Shown here piece by piece: positions 63,132-64,000 of a stretch of 64,000 nucleotides of DNA. This stretch comes from Acidobacteriota bacterium (GTDB lineage: Bacteria > Acidobacteriota > Blastocatellia > Pyrinomonadales > Pyrinomonadaceae), in contig JAHBSL010000001.1 in the NCBI GenBank assembly GCA_019639135.1, forward strand, positions 248,001 to 312,000, written 5' to 3'. Numbering within the stretch: position 1 is the first letter of the stretch; each line of letters begins with the position of its first letter. Position numbers and translations under genes: made by a program. The notes under the pieces were generated by a model. That model was not told where the DNA came from. It did no database searches and was given only the letters and a program-made list of their open reading frames with translations.

Positions 63132-63997
63132 GATTTATAAGGCGTTGGATCGTTGGCCATCGTTCGGATCATTTCGGGCCAGGTCGGCGGCGAAAATCCT
63201 GTTAATGATCGAAACCTTGCGGAATCCAGGCTACGATCTATCGCTAAATCGTCATCCGGCTCGAGCGTAATGTTGCTCGAATAAGCCTCGCGAACAAGTT
63301 CAAGCAGATCGAACTTGTTGATCGGCTCGCTCGAAACGTGAAAAAGGCCTGTAAGATCCGGAAAATCTACGATCAAACGCCTAATTATATCGGCAAACAC
63401 TATAGTTGGAAAGCCAGAGTAGATCGCCCTTCGGAATCCCTTTACGCTTCCGCTCTCGTTCCCAAGAAACCATTCTATTAAACTATGGCCTGATGTAAGT
63501 TCGCGGCCGATGATCGAAGTCCGGATGGTCAGGCAATTCTCTCCTGCAACTTCGCCCCAATGCTTGCTTTGCCCATAAAGGTCGAGGGCGTCCGGAACGT
63601 CATGCTCGCTGTACATTCCTCTTGATCCGGAGAACACACAATCCGTTGAGATCGTGAGCAAACGGAACCCGAACTCAGAGGTAAGTGAAGCGAGACGCTG
63701 CGGAAAGATCGAGTTTGTCTCAAGCGTAGTAATAACATCATTCGCAGAAGGTTTCTGCTTGACCACACCGACGGCATTGATGACTACATCGGGCCGGAGG
63801 TCTTCAATAACTACCCGAATCACGTTATAGGATGTTACATCGACATTCTCGATACATTTTTCCTTCGGCAGGATTCCAAAGCGCTCGACTGGGCCAAAAA
63901 GACCCCGTAATGTGTAGTGAACATCGAAATGCTCACCTAACACTTGAACCAGCTTGTGGCCGAGCATACCCGCCCCGCCAAATATAAGTATCTTCAT
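63122..63997 (-). CDS. SDR reductase, RmlD-like (FnlB/WbjC position)
   Basis: A 291-residue protein whose ATG lies 3 bp from the window edge, so the promoter and any upstream partner are not visible. RmlD-like: ILIFGGAGMLGHKLVQVL, DVVINAVGVVKQ, ISTDCVFSGSRGMYSE, YGQSKHWGE (YxxxK), and a C-terminus with GLFHVSSEPINKFDLLEL. In the pathway it stands where FnlB/WbjC (about 370 residues) stands and should reduce the 4-keto-6-deoxy sugar. It is shorter by about 80 residues, lacking the C-terminal cupin-like domain, so it may be an analogue. Confidence 0.8.
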   Translation of the reverse strand: MKILIFGGAGMLGHKLVQVLGEHFDVHYTLRGLFGPVERFGILPKEKCIENVDVTSYNVIRVVIEDLRPDVVINAVGVVKQKPSANDVITTLETNSIFPQRLASLTSEFGFRLLTISTDCVFSGSRGMYSEHDVPDALDLYGQSKHWGEVAGENCLTIRTSIIGRELTSGHSLIEWFLGNESGSVKGFRRAIYSGFPTIVFADIIRRLIVDFPDLTGLFHVSSEPINKFDLLELVREAYSSNITLEPDDDLAIDRSLDSARFRSLTGFSPPTWPEMIRTMANDPTPYKSWK

Positions 63998-64000
63998 AAG

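Overview
The window looks like a chromosomal segment of an Acidobacteriota bacterium of the class Blastocatellia (Pyrinomonadaceae-like). This is inferred from gene style, not from a marker gene. The pointers are many zinc-ribbon, FHA and Hanks-kinase proteins, six FG-GAP repeats on a secreted M28 peptidase, a PqqD domain fused to a cysteine-rich tail, a single-chain LptF-LptG permease, hslVU, and a GC content that appears to be in the mid-fifties. I saw no rRNA, tRNA, prophage or CRISPR array.

Layout. 1-3.6 kb: a plus-strand run of zinc-ribbon proteins ending in an FHA-kinase. 3.6-11.9 kb (minus): M28 peptidase, O-antigen ligase-like protein, SIS-domain isomerase, YihY, alanine racemase, acyl-CoA carboxylase beta. 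11.9-19 kb: a TrmH-type methyltransferase facing a minus operon of FHA protein, penicillin-binding protein, SEDS protein and PP2C phosphatase, in the order of the actinobacterial fhaA-pbpA-rodA-pstP locus. 19.2-24.6 kb: a minor-pilin operon. 24.7-27.2 kb: a membrane kinase with an outer SH3 domain, paired with a second FHA protein. 27.2-33.1 kb: DUF402, UspA, a MarR regulator with a striking operator array, a FAH-family enzyme, an Fn3 lipoprotein and hslVU. 33.1-37.6 kb: a glutamine amidotransferase, two small membrane proteins, recO and fused lptFG. 37.6-40.0 kb is repeat-rich and almost gene-free: heptamer tandem repeats, two families of REP-like hairpins and a RAYT transposase. 40-53 kb is housekeeping: ahcY-metK, parAB, a bifunctional nuclease, miaB, dnaE, accA, ssb.

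53-64 kb is a minus-strand surface-polysaccharide region. Its right part encodes UDP-N-acetyl-L-fucosamine synthesis (an fnlA/wbjB, fnlB/wbjC and fnlC/wbjD set), two glycosyltransferases, a nucleoside-sugar epimerase and a WecA/WbpL-type initiating transferase. The order matches the right half of the Pseudomonas aeruginosa O11 locus. Directly downstream is a three-gene module: an HprK-like kinase, a PqqD protein with an internal Tat-like signal and a six-cysteine tail, and a PF14907-type nucleotidyltransferase. tsaB and rimI follow.

The strongest candidates for undescribed biology are that module (55-56.5 kb), six 12-bp palindromes spaced exactly 22 bp apart between a MarR gene and a hypothetical gene (28691-28812), and the inverted REP arrays around the RAYT gene, where a compensatory base-pair change shows that the hairpins are conserved.
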